NCBI RefSeq assembly: GCF_015207875.1
Contig: NZ_JADEVZ010000031.1
Location: forward strand, 1-54,828
Source of the DNA: Dolichospermum sp. LEGE 00240
GTDB lineage: Bacteria > Cyanobacteriota > Cyanobacteriia > Cyanobacteriales > Nostocaceae
Direction: 5' to 3'
Length of the DNA stretch: 54,828 bases
The position numbers and the translations under genes were made by a program. Positions 9,279-18,722 of this stretch are shown here, piece after piece. Numbering within the stretch: position 1 is the first letter of the stretch; each line of letters begins with the position of its first letter. A model generated the notes under the pieces. The model searched no databases. It worked only from the letters and a program-made list of their open reading frames with translations, and had not been told where the DNA came from.

Positions 9279-10148
9279 ATGAATCATGATCCTTATATTG
9301 TTAAACCCGGTGATCAGATTTCTTTGATCAAAGACTATAATCCAGGTTACAAGTGTGAATTTCACCAAAAAAGTGATGCGGTAAAAAGATTAAAGGCTGG
9401 TATTTTACAATTAGCTAAATATCAAGATATTCTCTATGCTCAAAATAATTACTCTTTGTTAATTATTTTTCAAGCAATGGATGCTGCTGGTAAAGATAGT
9501 ACCATTAAGCACGTTATGTCGGGGGTGAATCCTCAAGGGTGTCAGGTATTTAGTTTTAAATCACCTAGTGAGGAGGAATTAGATCATGATTATTTGTGGC
9601 GCTCGATGAAATCTTTACCAGAAAGGGGAAGAATTGGCATATTTAATCGTTCATATTATGAGGAATTATTGATAGTACGGGTACATCCAGAAATTCTCAA
9701 AAAACAACAATTACCCAATTTTCCTAAAGGTGATCAGATATGGCAACAGCGATTTGAGGAAATTAATAATTTTGAAAAATATTTGGTAAATAATGGGGTA
9801 ATTGTCCTAAAGTTTTTTCTAAATGTTTCCAAAAATGTGCAAAAAAGACGCTTTTTAGAAAGAATTGAATCACCGGAGAAAAATTGGAAACTTTCTGTTA
9901 GTGATGTCCGAGAAAGGGGTTTTTGGGATGATTATATGAATGCCTATGAGCAAGTTTTCAACCATACAAGTACAGAATTTTCTCCTTGGTATATTGTTCC
10001 TGCTGACCGCAAATGGTTTACAAGGTTAGTAGTCGCGGATATTATTTGTAAAAAATTACAGGAATTAAATTTGCAATATCCTCAAATTAGTGAGGAAAAC
10101 AAACAGCAATTGTTGGCGGCGAAAAAAACTTTAGAAGCAGAAAATTAG
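9279..10148 (+). CDS. ppk2: Polyphosphate kinase 2 (PPK2) family protein
   Basis: A 289-residue PPK2-type kinase that transfers phosphate between polyphosphate and nucleotides. Walker A is AMDAAGKDST at 66-75, the lid/Walker B region includes FNRSYYEE at 122-129, and RRFLERIESPEKNWK carries the conserved basic lid. Length and pattern suit single-domain class I PPK2 (nucleoside diphosphate phosphorylation), but subclass is an inference. ATG 9279 is supported by GGAGG about 14 bases upstream, a slightly long spacing. It stands alone, with a repeat element on each side (R1 upstream, palindrome copy B downstream). Confidence 0.9.
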   Translation: MNHDPYIVKPGDQISLIKDYNPGYKCEFHQKSDAVKRLKAGILQLAKYQDILYAQNNYSLLIIFQAMDAAGKDSTIKHVMSGVNPQGCQVFSFKSPSEEELDHDYLWRSMKSLPERGRIGIFNRSYYEELLIVRVHPEILKKQQLPNFPKGDQIWQQRFEEINNFEKYLVNNGVIVLKFFLNVSKNVQKRRFLERIESPEKNWKLSVSDVRERGFWDDYMNAYEQVFNHTSTEFSPWYIVPADRKWFTRLVVADIICKKLQELNLQYPQISEENKQQLLAAKKTLEAEN

Positions 10149-10173
10149 CTTTGTCAGTGAAATGTGAACAAAA

Positions 10174-10206
10174 AGATCCCCGACTTCTTAAAGAAGTCGG
10201 GGATCT
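10174..10206. repeat. 33-bp dispersed palindrome, copy B
   Basis: Perfect 16-base arms AGATCCCCGACTTCTT and complement around one A. It follows the PPK2 gene by 25 bp and could terminate its transcript. This is the longest perfect copy of the family (see 2119-2147). Confidence 0.8.
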
Positions 10207-10323
10207 AAGCATTTATATGTTTACAAATTAGCTATAATTGATCCATAGGTCTGTAGGTACAGGGAACGAGTTGAAAATTTAGATATCTTAGAGTTGGGAA
10301 AGAAGATAATTTTCAAGATAAAT

Positions 10324-10917
10324 ATGCCAAATCTTCCTAACTTTGATATTGTGGCTTTAGCGGCTTCTGCTGGTGGACTAACGGCATTAATTGAGGTGCT
10401 TGCAGATTTACCCGCAGATTTTAGAGCAGCAATTGTTGTGGTTCAACATTTAGATCCTCGTCATCCATCCCTGATGGCAGAAATTCTCAGTCGTCGGACT
10501 CTACTGAAAGTAGTGCAGGCAAAAGCAGGAGATGAACTCACTCCAGGGACTGTTTATATTGCTCCTCCGAATAACCACCTGTTGGTGAATAGTGATGGTA
10601 CAGCTTCTTTGTCTCAGTCGGAAATGGTGCATTTTCTCCGGCCTTCGGCGGATTTGTTGTTTGAATCGGTGGCAGCAAGTTATAAAGAAAGAGCGATCGC
10701 TGTTGTCCTCACAGGAACTGGTAGTGATGGCGCAATGGGAGTGGAAGCAATCAAAAAAATGGGTGGGACGGTAATTGTCCAAGATGACAAAAGTGCTGAA
10801 TTTCCGGGAATGCCATCTTCAGCAATTAAGACAGGGAATGTGGATTTCATCCTCCCTTTAACAGAAATTTCTTTAGCTTTGATAACTTTGGTCATGTCTC
10901 ATGCTAGTTTGCCATAA
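10324..10917 (+). CDS. Stand-alone CheB-type methylesterase domain protein
   Basis: 197 residues making a single CheB catalytic domain, without the receiver domain of classical CheB. The Ser-His-Asp triad is visible: S15 in AASAGG, H42 in VVQHLD and D135 in GTGSDGAMG. CheB removes methyl groups from, or deamidates, receptor glutamates. ATG 10324 is chosen over an in-frame TTG at 10294 because the domain begins at once after it. A CheR-PAS protein follows 143 bp downstream. In many bacteria these two domains are fused ahead of a sensor kinase, so this looks like a split form of that module. No receptor or kinase gene is in the window. Confidence 0.85.
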   Translation: MPNLPNFDIVALAASAGGLTALIEVLADLPADFRAAIVVVQHLDPRHPSLMAEILSRRTLLKVVQAKAGDELTPGTVYIAPPNNHLLVNSDGTASLSQSEMVHFLRPSADLLFESVAASYKERAIAVVLTGTGSDGAMGVEAIKKMGGTVIVQDDKSAEFPGMPSSAIKTGNVDFILPLTEISLALITLVMSHASLP

Positions 10918-11060
10918 CATATCACTAATTTAGGTTATTATAAAAAGCTGACTGTGCATAAACAATAGTTTTGCAAATCCAATGTCCGTAAGCAAGATTG
11001 ATTTAGTTTACAATCATCTAAGGATATGTATCTATTTCTAGTAAAACCCTAATTGATTTT

Positions 11061-12959
11061 ATGAATGCTCCACACAAAGACCTTGATTTTGAAAATCTCC
11101 TCCAATATTTGAGAATGAATCGGGGGTTTGATTTCACAGGTTATAAACGTTCAACTTTAATGCGTCGTGTTATTAAGGAGATGGAAACTTTAAATATAGA
11201 TAGTTTTGTGAATTATCAAGATTATTTAGAAGTTCATCCAGATGAATTTAAAAATTTATTTAATACTATTTTAATTAATGTGACCGCCTTTTTTAGAGAT
11301 AGTTTAGCTTGGGAGTATTTAGCCACAGAAATTATCCCTAATATCATCAAAAATAAACAAAAAGATGAACAGATTCGGTTCTGGAGTGCGGGTTGTGCTT
11401 CTGGACAAGAGGCTTATACTTTAGCAATGATTGTAGCAGAAATATTGGGAGTGGAAGAGTTTCGGAAGCGGGTAAAAATCTACGCGACAGATGTAGACGA
11501 TGAAGCTCTTACCCAAGCTCGTCAGGCTAGTTATTCAGCCAAAAATATTGTTGAAGTCCCATTAAAACTGCGCGATAAATACTTTGATTTAGTGAATAAA
11601 AATTATGTTTTTCGCCAAGATTTGCGTCGTTGCGTGATTTTTGGTCGTCATGATTTACTTCAGGATGCACCAATTTCTCGTTTAGATTTATTGGTTTGTC
11701 GCAATACATTAATGTATTTTAATTCGGAAACCCAAGGAAAGATTATCAATCGGTTTCATTTCGCGCTTAATGATCATGGCTATCTGTTTTTAGGAAAAGC
11801 AGAGATGTTAGTTATGCACTCTAATTTATTTATACCTATACATTTAAAAGATCGTGTATTTGCGAAAGTATCTTTGGGAAACATCCGTAATCGTCAACTA
11901 GTTATGACAAATTTGCAAAATAAAGAATCCTCTAATAATGTTTATTCTGAAGAACTGCGAATTAGAGAGTTGGCTTTTGATACAGCATCTAGCGCCCAAG
12001 TGGTCATTGATAATCATGGTATATTAATTATGATTAATGAACAAGCTCGGAGTTTATTTGGTTTGACAACAAGAGATTTAAATCGCCCTTTTCAGGATTT
12101 AGAATTATCCTATAGACCTGTAGAGTTACGCTCCTTAATTGAGCAAGTATATAATGAACGCCATCCTATTATACTTACAAATGTTGAACGTTATCAACCT
12201 AATTCAGAAATTCAATATTTCGATGTGCGAGTCATTCCTTTACAAGATAATGATCAAACTACTCTCGGTGTCACAATCTCTTTTAATGATGTCAGCCGTT
12301 ATCTAAAACTGCAAACAGCATTACAACGTTCTCGACAGGAATTAGAAACAACCAATGAAGAATTACAATCTACCAATGAAGAATTAGAAACAACCAATGA
12401 AGAATTGCAATCTACCAATGAAGAATTAGAAACAACCAATGAAGAACTGCAATCTACCAATCAAGAAATGGAGACAATGAATGAAGAACTTCAATCAGCT
12501 AATGAAGAATTACAAACCATAAATAATGAATTAAGAGATCGCACCAGTGAACTTGACCACACTAATATTTTTCTGTCTTCCATTTTAGGCTCTTTACAAA
12601 TGGGAATGGTAGTCTTAGATACTAGTTTTAATATTTTAATTTGGAATCATACAGTTGAAGATATGTGGGGTTTACGCAGTGACGAAGTAATTAATAAATC
12701 TTGGTTTAGTTTAGATATTGGTTTACCGGTAGAACAACTGCGAACTTCCCTTCGTGATATTATATCTAGTAAGAAGAAATTACAAGAAATACTTCTGAAC
12801 GCCACTAATCGTCGCGGTAAACAAATCCAATGTTATATCGCCTGTAGTCCCTTACTAAAAGAAACAGTGGAAGGTATTATTATCATGATGACAGACGTGG
12901 AGAAAATCCATAGTATGATTTCTCCAGTGGAAATTGAAGAAAGACAACGGGAAAAATAA
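11061..12959 (+). CDS. CheR-type methyltransferase with PAS domains and coiled-coil linker
   Basis: 632 residues. CheR N-terminal helices at about 8-75 end in NVTAFFRD. The SAM-binding domain has FWSAGCASGQEAYTLAM at 107-123, DVDDEAL at 144-150 and LVCRNTLMYF at 211-220. A PAS-like segment covers about 300-415. A long coiled coil follows at 420-500, where the 14-residue unit ELETTNEELQSTNE occurs three times in a row (DNA 12339-12464, 42-bp unit). A final PAS domain covers about 505-620. There is no histidine-kinase domain, which usually follows in CheB-CheR-PAS fusions. With the CheB-like gene upstream it probably forms a methylation-based signalling pair; the target is unknown. Confidence 0.85.
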   Translation: MNAPHKDLDFENLLQYLRMNRGFDFTGYKRSTLMRRVIKEMETLNIDSFVNYQDYLEVHPDEFKNLFNTILINVTAFFRDSLAWEYLATEIIPNIIKNKQKDEQIRFWSAGCASGQEAYTLAMIVAEILGVEEFRKRVKIYATDVDDEALTQARQASYSAKNIVEVPLKLRDKYFDLVNKNYVFRQDLRRCVIFGRHDLLQDAPISRLDLLVCRNTLMYFNSETQGKIINRFHFALNDHGYLFLGKAEMLVMHSNLFIPIHLKDRVFAKVSLGNIRNRQLVMTNLQNKESSNNVYSEELRIRELAFDTASSAQVVIDNHGILIMINEQARSLFGLTTRDLNRPFQDLELSYRPVELRSLIEQVYNERHPIILTNVERYQPNSEIQYFDVRVIPLQDNDQTTLGVTISFNDVSRYLKLQTALQRSRQELETTNEELQSTNEELETTNEELQSTNEELETTNEELQSTNQEMETMNEELQSANEELQTINNELRDRTSELDHTNIFLSSILGSLQMGMVVLDTSFNILIWNHTVEDMWGLRSDEVINKSWFSLDIGLPVEQLRTSLRDIISSKKKLQEILLNATNRRGKQIQCYIACSPLLKETVEGIIIMMTDVEKIHSMISPVEIEERQREK

Positions 12960-12960
12960 T

Positions 12961-13066
12961 AGCAAGGAGTCAGGAGTCAGGAGTCAGGAGTTAGAAAGAA
13001 GAAGGAAGAAATAAGAAAGGAGAAAAGAGAAAAGAGACATGAGGTAGGGGCGCAGGGCCTGCGCCC
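12961..13066. repeat. STRR run plus GC-rich palindrome
   Basis: AGGAGTC heptamers are repeated at 12964-12992. An AG-rich stretch follows, then the palindrome GGGCGCAGGGCCTGCGCCC at 13048-13066. A nearly identical palindrome is at 39710-39728 and a weaker relative near 19393-19413. It lies between the CheR-PAS gene and the cobyrinate synthase gene and could stop transcription from the former. Confidence 0.7.
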
Positions 13067-13125
13067 AGTCAAAAGTTAGAATCTATAATCGTTATTTTTA
13101 ATTGTTAATCTTTAATTGTTGATCT

Positions 13126-14499
13126 ATGTCTATAATTATTGCTGGAGAACGGAGTGGAGTCGGGAAAACAACAGTTACACTTACCCTATTAGCATCTTTA
13201 CGTCGTCGTGGTGTAAAAGTGCAATCTTTTAAGGTCGGACCCGATTATATTGATCCGATGTTTCATCAATATGTGACTGGTCTTCCTTGTCGAAATTTAG
13301 ATGCTGTGCTAACTTCAGAAAATTATGTGCAAAAATGTTTTTATCATCATTCTCCCCAGTCTGAATATACTTTAGTTGAAGGTGTCATGGGTTTGTTTGA
13401 TGGTATTAGCCATTTATCAAACACAAATGAAAAAACCGACTTTGCGAGTACAGCCCACGTTGCGAGATTATTAGATATAGGAATAATATTAGTAATTGAT
13501 TGTAGTCGTTTATCGGGTTCAGTAGCAGCGATCGCTCACGGTTATTGTTCTTTAGATAGGAGAATTAAAGTTGCTGGATTAGTCTTAAATCGAGTCGGAA
13601 GTGAGCGACATTTATCATTATTAAAAGCTGCCCTTGCACCTTTACAATTACCCATACTCGGTGTTTTAAGAAGACAAGATAACATTACCATTCCTGACCG
13701 TCATCTCGGTTTAATTCCCACCGTAGAATTACCAGAATTAGATCAGATAGTTAATAGTTTAGCTGATTTAGGTGATATTCACTTTGATTGGGATCAACTT
13801 CTACCACTTTTAAAATCAGCATCTTCCCCAATTCCCAACTCCCAGTTCCCAATTCCCAATTCTTCCGTAAAAATTGCTGTAGCGCGAGATCAAGCCTTTA
13901 ATTTTTACTATCAAGACAACTTAGATTTACTAGAAAAATTAGGAGCAAAATTAGTATTTTGGAGTCCATTGAATGGTGATCAACCACCCAAAGATATCCA
14001 AGGAATGTATTTTGGTGGAGGTTTTCCTGAAGTATTCGCACAACAATTGTCTAAAAATATCAGCGTAATACAAGCAGTCAAAAATTCAATTTTAGCAGGA
14101 ATACCCACAATTGCAGAATGTGGAGGATTGATGTATTTGTGTGAGCAAATTATTGATTTTGATGGTAACTCTTGGCCAATGGTAGGAATATTACCCACTC
14201 ATGCACAAATGGATAAAAGATTAACATTAGGATATCGTCGCGCAGTAGTTTTAGAAAATACCTTTTTACTGGACAGCAATAAAAACATTTTTGGACATGA
14301 ATTTCATCGTTCTCATTTAATCACTAATTCCCCTCAACCATTATTTAATACCTATCGCTATGATTGTGATGAAAATACAGGTTTTGAAGGTTGGAATTTA
14401 CCTAATGTTCATGCTTCTTACATTCATCAACACTGGGGAGAAAGTGTAGAAATTCCTCAAAGATTCATCCAAGAATGTTTGAAACATCAAAAAGAATAG
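13126..14499 (+). CDS. cobB: Cobyrinic acid a,c-diamide synthase (CbiA/CobB type)
   Basis: 457 residues. Uses glutamine and ATP to amidate the a and c side chains of cobyrinic acid in corrinoid synthesis. The N-terminal dethiobiotin-synthetase-like domain has IIAGERSGVGKTT at 3-15 and KVGPDYIDP. The C-terminal class I glutamine amidotransferase domain has MYFGGGFPE, the nucleophile in IAECGGLMYL and a late His in FHRSH. Between the domains, 13824-13865 encodes PIPNSQFPIPNS, which is the intergenic repeat AATTCCCAA read in frame and is foreign to the family; it lies in the linker, so activity may survive. The product feeds B12-dependent enzymes such as MetH at 43168. Confidence 0.93.
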   Translation: MSIIIAGERSGVGKTTVTLTLLASLRRRGVKVQSFKVGPDYIDPMFHQYVTGLPCRNLDAVLTSENYVQKCFYHHSPQSEYTLVEGVMGLFDGISHLSNTNEKTDFASTAHVARLLDIGIILVIDCSRLSGSVAAIAHGYCSLDRRIKVAGLVLNRVGSERHLSLLKAALAPLQLPILGVLRRQDNITIPDRHLGLIPTVELPELDQIVNSLADLGDIHFDWDQLLPLLKSASSPIPNSQFPIPNSSVKIAVARDQAFNFYYQDNLDLLEKLGAKLVFWSPLNGDQPPKDIQGMYFGGGFPEVFAQQLSKNISVIQAVKNSILAGIPTIAECGGLMYLCEQIIDFDGNSWPMVGILPTHAQMDKRLTLGYRRAVVLENTFLLDSNKNIFGHEFHRSHLITNSPQPLFNTYRYDCDENTGFEGWNLPNVHASYIHQHWGESVEIPQRFIQECLKHQKE

Positions 14500-14683
14500 C
14501 CCTTTACTGACATCTATAGGACTCCTATTTGATTTTTGATAGCTTCCGTGGCGTAGCCATACAAGACTCAGTAAGTATCAATTCTGTCTTTCCTGTTCCC
14601 TGCCCTCACAGACAACTTTTTCAGCAACCCCTATATATTTCTAGTATTCAACATTCAAGACCTTGCTGCATCACCCAGCAAAA

Positions 14684-15637
14684 TTACACACTCTGATATC
14701 TCCACATAGCAGACATAGACTCTAAATCAACCCCCTTCATATCACCTACCATCGTATTTTTAAACAACGCCGTAAACGCACCCGCACCCAACCGATACTG
14801 AGGAAACATCCGATAACAAGGAATGCTAGTTAAATGAGATTGAAAAGTAGATAAATGATCAACTTTCACCGCTTGAAAATGCGGAAACCGTTCCAAAAAC
14901 CATTCACAAATTTGCTCATTTTCTTCAGGAGAATAAGTGCAAGTCATATATGCTAAATAACCTTGAGGGGCAACAACTTGGGCAGAATTAGCAATAATCC
15001 GTTTTTGACGATTAGCACTTTTATTAATTGAATTTGAGTGAAAACATCCCGGTGCTTTCTCATTCTTAGCTAGTAAAGATTGCCCGGTACAAGGGGCATC
15101 AACCATCACCAAATTACTCGAAGCTGGCAACAATTCTGCAAAAATACTCGAATCTCTATTTACTACCCCACTGGGTTTAATTTGACAACGTTTTAAATTA
15201 GAAATTAGCATTCCCAACCGCTTACCAATCACCTCATTAGTAATTAGCAAATCAGGTTTTAAAGCCCTCCAAGCAAACACACTTTTACCACCAGGGGCGG
15301 CACACATATCAAAAACTATAGATATTGATTCGGGAATTGCCAACAAAACCGCAGCAGAAAATACCGAAGAAAAATCTAAACAGTAAAAATATCCTTGTTC
15401 ATGGAGAGAATGCTTACCGGGTTTTTCTCCCAAAGATAAACGGTCTACAAAATGCGGTTGCCAATGTGTTGGCGTTTGTACTGGAAAAGGCGAAATCTCT
15501 GGTTGATCTTGACACCAAAGAATGCAGGGTGCAAAAGGTTGGGGATGAACCAAAGCATCTATAAACTTTGTTTGTTCATCTACATTTGTAAATAATTGTC
15601 GGGTAACTTTAAGCAATAAATTAGAAGGTTTTTCCAT
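14684..15637 (-). CDS. RsmB/NOP-type SAM-dependent RNA cytosine-C5 methyltransferase
   Basis: About 317 residues. The SAM-binding motif is DMCAAPGGKS; the two catalytic-site cysteines are in VDAPCTGQS and MTCTYSPEENE. This pairing is characteristic of the NOL1/NOP2/Sun family that makes 5-methylcytosine in rRNA or tRNA. It lacks the long N-terminal NusB-like RNA-binding domain of classical RsmB, and the target RNA cannot be named. ATG 15637 is preferred over an in-frame TTG at 15652. The spacer 14500-14683 downstream holds only repeat-like fragments such as GCTTCCGTGGCGTAGCC. Confidence 0.85.
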   Translation of the reverse strand: MEKPSNLLLKVTRQLFTNVDEQTKFIDALVHPQPFAPCILWCQDQPEISPFPVQTPTHWQPHFVDRLSLGEKPGKHSLHEQGYFYCLDFSSVFSAAVLLAIPESISIVFDMCAAPGGKSVFAWRALKPDLLITNEVIGKRLGMLISNLKRCQIKPSGVVNRDSSIFAELLPASSNLVMVDAPCTGQSLLAKNEKAPGCFHSNSINKSANRQKRIIANSAQVVAPQGYLAYMTCTYSPEENEQICEWFLERFPHFQAVKVDHLSTFQSHLTSIPCYRMFPQYRLGAGAFTALFKNTMVGDMKGVDLESMSAMWRYQSV

Positions 15638-15872
15638 ATTAATTTCTACCAAATTAAATCAGAAGAGAAACTGTTACATGAGAACAATGCAATCAATATA
15701 TTTGGCTGCATACTAAAAAGACATTGACCGATATTTACATGGCGTTACCTGAGTTCGTCCGTTATGGCTTCTGGCTTTTAGCTAGAGGCTAACCTTGTTT
15801 TGTTAATGTTCGTCAAACTCATGCCAAATTACGATTTTAGATTTGGTGTTACACTTATGTACCGGAGAGGTC

Positions 15873-17738
15873 ATGATATTTAACAATTTTCAGCAAAAAC
15901 TGCGCCAAGAATCACAACGTTGGCGAGACGAAGGAATTATTAGTTCTTCCCAGTATGACCAAATAGCCAAGCGGCATCAATTTAATAAAATAGAAGAATC
16001 TACCCGTGATAGTTTTGGTGTCATTGCCATTATCATCGGTGGTTTACTATTAGGCTTAGGTTTAATGACCCTTGTGGGTGCAAATTGGCAGGGTTGGTCA
16101 CGGGACGTTAAGTTTATCTTGTTAATGAGTTTATTTCTCTCCACAGCCATTACTGGGTTTTTGACTTGGCGAGAACCTACACTGACCACAAATCAAGGTA
16201 AAAAATCTCAAGATGGTAAACGGGTACTCGGAGAAGCATTGTTAATTCTCAGTGCTTTTATTTTAGGGGCAACCCTCATGTTAATGGGGCAAATCTTTAA
16301 TATTAGCGGTTCAGCTTCTGAGTTATTTTTAGCTTGGGGGTTTGGGGTATTAGTTATGGCTTATAGTCTTTCCCTCAATTCCTTGGGAATTATGGCCATT
16401 GTCCTTATTCAAATCGGTTACTGGATAGGAATTGGTAATTTAGGATCTGAATCTGGAGAAGTGACTTGGGCGCGGTTAGCTATTCGCCATATGCCCTTAC
16501 TATCATGGTTACTGTTTGTTCCCTTAGCTTATATTTGCAGATCCCGGTGGATTTTTGGCATGGGAGTTTTGGCATTTATTATATCTTTGCAATATAACCT
16601 CAGACCTTTACCACTCTTAACATTTTCTGATGTAGTTTCTTGGATAGCTTCCTTTGCTTTAGCTTTACCACCTGCCTTACTTTGGAGTTATGACGATTTA
16701 CTTTTCCCCACAGTTAATTATCGGTTATTTCAACCCCTAGCACGTAATTTAGGCTTGATTTGTTTTGGGGTGGTTTTTTATCTTTTGTCTTTTCGTTGGC
16801 AATGGGAATCTATATCTAGTGGCAGTTTATCATTTTTAAATCCCTTCGATTCAACTAATAATTTATCGAATATATCGCCATCTTTGCCAATTATTGATTT
16901 AGGGATTCTCAGCGGGTTGGCAGTTTTACAATGGTTGTTCCTAATTCGTCAAAGCAATAGTCCAATTCGCCGGGAGGTATTTTTCAGGATTGGCATTATT
17001 ACTACCTTTTTAGGGTTTATTCTGATTACTCCTTTTTGGCATCAAGCTATCACTAGAATTACTGAACTAGGCATTTTCATCTTCAATATTTTATTGGCAA
17101 TCTTAGCCTGGGGATTAGTTCAAGAGGGGTTGAAATTACGAAAAAGACCTGCATTTTGGTGTGGTATTTTATTATTTACCCTGCAAATTATCAGCCGGGT
17201 TTTAGAATATAATACTGAGGTTCTTTTCCGGGCTTTAGTATTTGGTATTTGCGGTTATTCCCTCATTGCTGCCGGACTTTGGTTTGAACGTCGCTTTACT
17301 ACTTCTAAAACTAGTAATAGCGGTGGTAGTGGAAATAGCGGTGGTAGCGGGAATAGTGGGAATAGCGGTGGTAGCGGGAATAGCGGTGGTAGTGGGAATA
17401 GTGGGAATAGTGGGAATAGCGGTGGTAGTGGGAATAGTGGGAATAGTGGGAATAGCGGTGGTAGCGGGAATAGCGGGAATAAAACTAGTAGTGGAGGCAC
17501 TAACGATAGTAGAGGTGATAACAAAAGCAATAGTAGCAGTGATTATCGGAGTGGTAGTGGAGGCACTAACGATAGTAGAGGTGATAACAGAAGCAATAGT
17601 AGCAGTGATTATCGGAGTGGTAGTGGAGGCACTAACGATAGTAGAGAGAGGGAGAGGGATAGAGAAAGGGATAGAGAAAGAGAGAGGGAGAGGGATAACA
17701 GAGGCAATAGTGGAGGTGATTATCGAAGTAGAAAGTAA
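15873..17738 (+). CDS. DUF2157 multi-pass membrane protein with long low-complexity tail
   Basis: About 621 residues. The first 40 (FQQKLRQESQRWRDEGIISS) are the typical DUF2157 opening, followed by about ten or more hydrophobic helices to residue 470. From about residue 482 the protein turns into Gly/Ser/Asn repeats (NSGGSG units, 9-bp DNA periodicity), then a 22-residue unit containing GGTNDSRGDN and SNSSSDYRS in about two and a half copies, then an Arg/Glu/Asp run (RERERDRERD), ending in DYRSRK. ATG 15873 follows GGAGAGG closely; the frame extends to 15843 without better support. The GDYXXLXY gene lies 242 bp downstream, the usual neighbour. Function unknown. Confidence 0.8.
   Translation: MIFNNFQQKLRQESQRWRDEGIISSSQYDQIAKRHQFNKIEESTRDSFGVIAIIIGGLLLGLGLMTLVGANWQGWSRDVKFILLMSLFLSTAITGFLTWREPTLTTNQGKKSQDGKRVLGEALLILSAFILGATLMLMGQIFNISGSASELFLAWGFGVLVMAYSLSLNSLGIMAIVLIQIGYWIGIGNLGSESGEVTWARLAIRHMPLLSWLLFVPLAYICRSRWIFGMGVLAFIISLQYNLRPLPLLTFSDVVSWIASFALALPPALLWSYDDLLFPTVNYRLFQPLARNLGLICFGVVFYLLSFRWQWESISSGSLSFLNPFDSTNNLSNISPSLPIIDLGILSGLAVLQWLFLIRQSNSPIRREVFFRIGIITTFLGFILITPFWHQAITRITELGIFIFNILLAILAWGLVQEGLKLRKRPAFWCGILLFTLQIISRVLEYNTEVLFRALVFGICGYSLIAAGLWFERRFTTSKTSNSGGSGNSGGSGNSGNSGGSGNSGGSGNSGNSGNSGGSGNSGNSGNSGGSGNSGNKTSSGGTNDSRGDNKSNSSSDYRSGSGGTNDSRGDNRSNSSSDYRSGSGGTNDSRERERDRERDRERERERDNRGNSGGDYRSRK
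17314..17735 (+). repeat. Coding minisatellite: 9-bp and 66-bp tandem repeats
   Basis: From 17314 to about 17485 the DNA is built of GGTAGTGGGAATAGC-like units. From about 17487 to 17640 a 66-bp unit beginning GTGGAGGCACTAACGATAG repeats. From 17641 to 17695 it becomes purine-only (GAGAGGGATAGAGAAAGG). No stop occurs in several frames, which is why long spurious frames appear on both strands here. Expected to be length-variable by slippage. Confidence 0.9.
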
Positions 17739-17980
17739 TAGGATAAGTAATGGGACAGAATTAATTACACAACTGATTTTTCTGTTCCCAGTTAAGAGTT
17801 CCCTCTCTCAGCGAGTGAATTTAATTTTGTCCGACTACTTACTTTACTTACTCACAAAAAATTAAATCTGAGTTCTTTCTATATAAATCTCTGCGGATAA
17901 ATTCCTATCGAAAAATTAGCAGGAATGGGAAAAGTATTTTTTCCTATTATCTATTACCAATTACTAACTAAATTAATTCC

Positions 17981-18712
17981 ATGAAAAATGACTTCCCTGA
18001 ATCAAAAAAAACCTTAACTCCAGAAATGGAATTTTCCGAAAAATTGACCTTTCGGGATTATCTCATGGCTACAGAACAGAAAGCTAATAAACCTTTACCG
18101 ATTTGGCGATTAATTGCCCCTTTATTAGTTCAAGTAGGTTTAATCCTGGCTGTACCGTCTCAGGCAATGTATACAGACATGACGGGTAAGACAGTAATTT
18201 TGCAAACTGTACCTGTAGATTCTAATGATGTTGTCCGGGGTTCTTCATTGAACTTAGATTATAATATTTCCCGTCCTGAAACTTTGAGAAGACTACCGGG
18301 TTGGAATGATTGGTTGCGAAGAAATTCTCGCAGGGGTAGACAAATTTCCCAAGGGAGTATCTTATATTTAATTTTGCAAGAACGACAATCTTTTGATAGA
18401 AATGAACTTCAGTCTTGGAAACCTATCCGAGTAAGTAGTAATCGTCCTGTTTCTTTATCTAGTAATCAGGTAGCGTTAAAAGGTAATTATCAAGATGGTC
18501 TGATTAATTATGGGTTGGAAAACTATTTCATTTCTGAAGAACAAATACAGCAGATTAATGAGGATATTTCGCAAATTCAGGAAACCAGAAATGGTAGACA
18601 ACAACCAATTTTAGTGAGGGTAAAAGTAGATCCTCAAGGTAATGCTATTCCCATTGGTTTATCCATAAGAGATGCGAATGGTGGACGTGGCCGCAATTAT
18701 CGGTTTCAGTAG
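17981..18712 (+). CDS. GDYXXLXY-type membrane-anchored protein
   Basis: 243 residues. An N-terminal cytoplasmic stretch is followed by one membrane helix at about 43-61 (LIAPLLVQVGLILAVPSQAM) and an extracytoplasmic domain. The family signature appears in the variant form GSSLNLDY (residues 88-95), where the Asp-Tyr pair after Gly is replaced by Ser-Ser. Proteins of this family commonly sit beside DUF2157 membrane proteins, as here, so the two may work together in the envelope; the activity is unknown. A hairpin follows at 18723-18739. Confidence 0.75.
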   Translation: MKNDFPESKKTLTPEMEFSEKLTFRDYLMATEQKANKPLPIWRLIAPLLVQVGLILAVPSQAMYTDMTGKTVILQTVPVDSNDVVRGSSLNLDYNISRPETLRRLPGWNDWLRRNSRRGRQISQGSILYLILQERQSFDRNELQSWKPIRVSSNRPVSLSSNQVALKGNYQDGLINYGLENYFISEEQIQQINEDISQIQETRNGRQQPILVRVKVDPQGNAIPIGLSIRDANGGRGRNYRFQ

Positions 18713-18722
18713 GATTATTGAT

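Noticed and set aside
10501-10895. Open frames on both strands within the CheB-like gene
   Set aside because: Shadows; the catalytic triad defines the true frame.
17314-17640. Regular short repeats that could suggest a CRISPR array
   Set aside because: Repeats are contiguous, without unique spacers, and in frame with a membrane protein gene.
17242-17865. Long Val/Ile-rich frame on + and Leu/Pro-rich frame on - strand
   Set aside because: Shadows of the stop-free minisatellite in the DUF2157 gene; their composition only mirrors the repeats.
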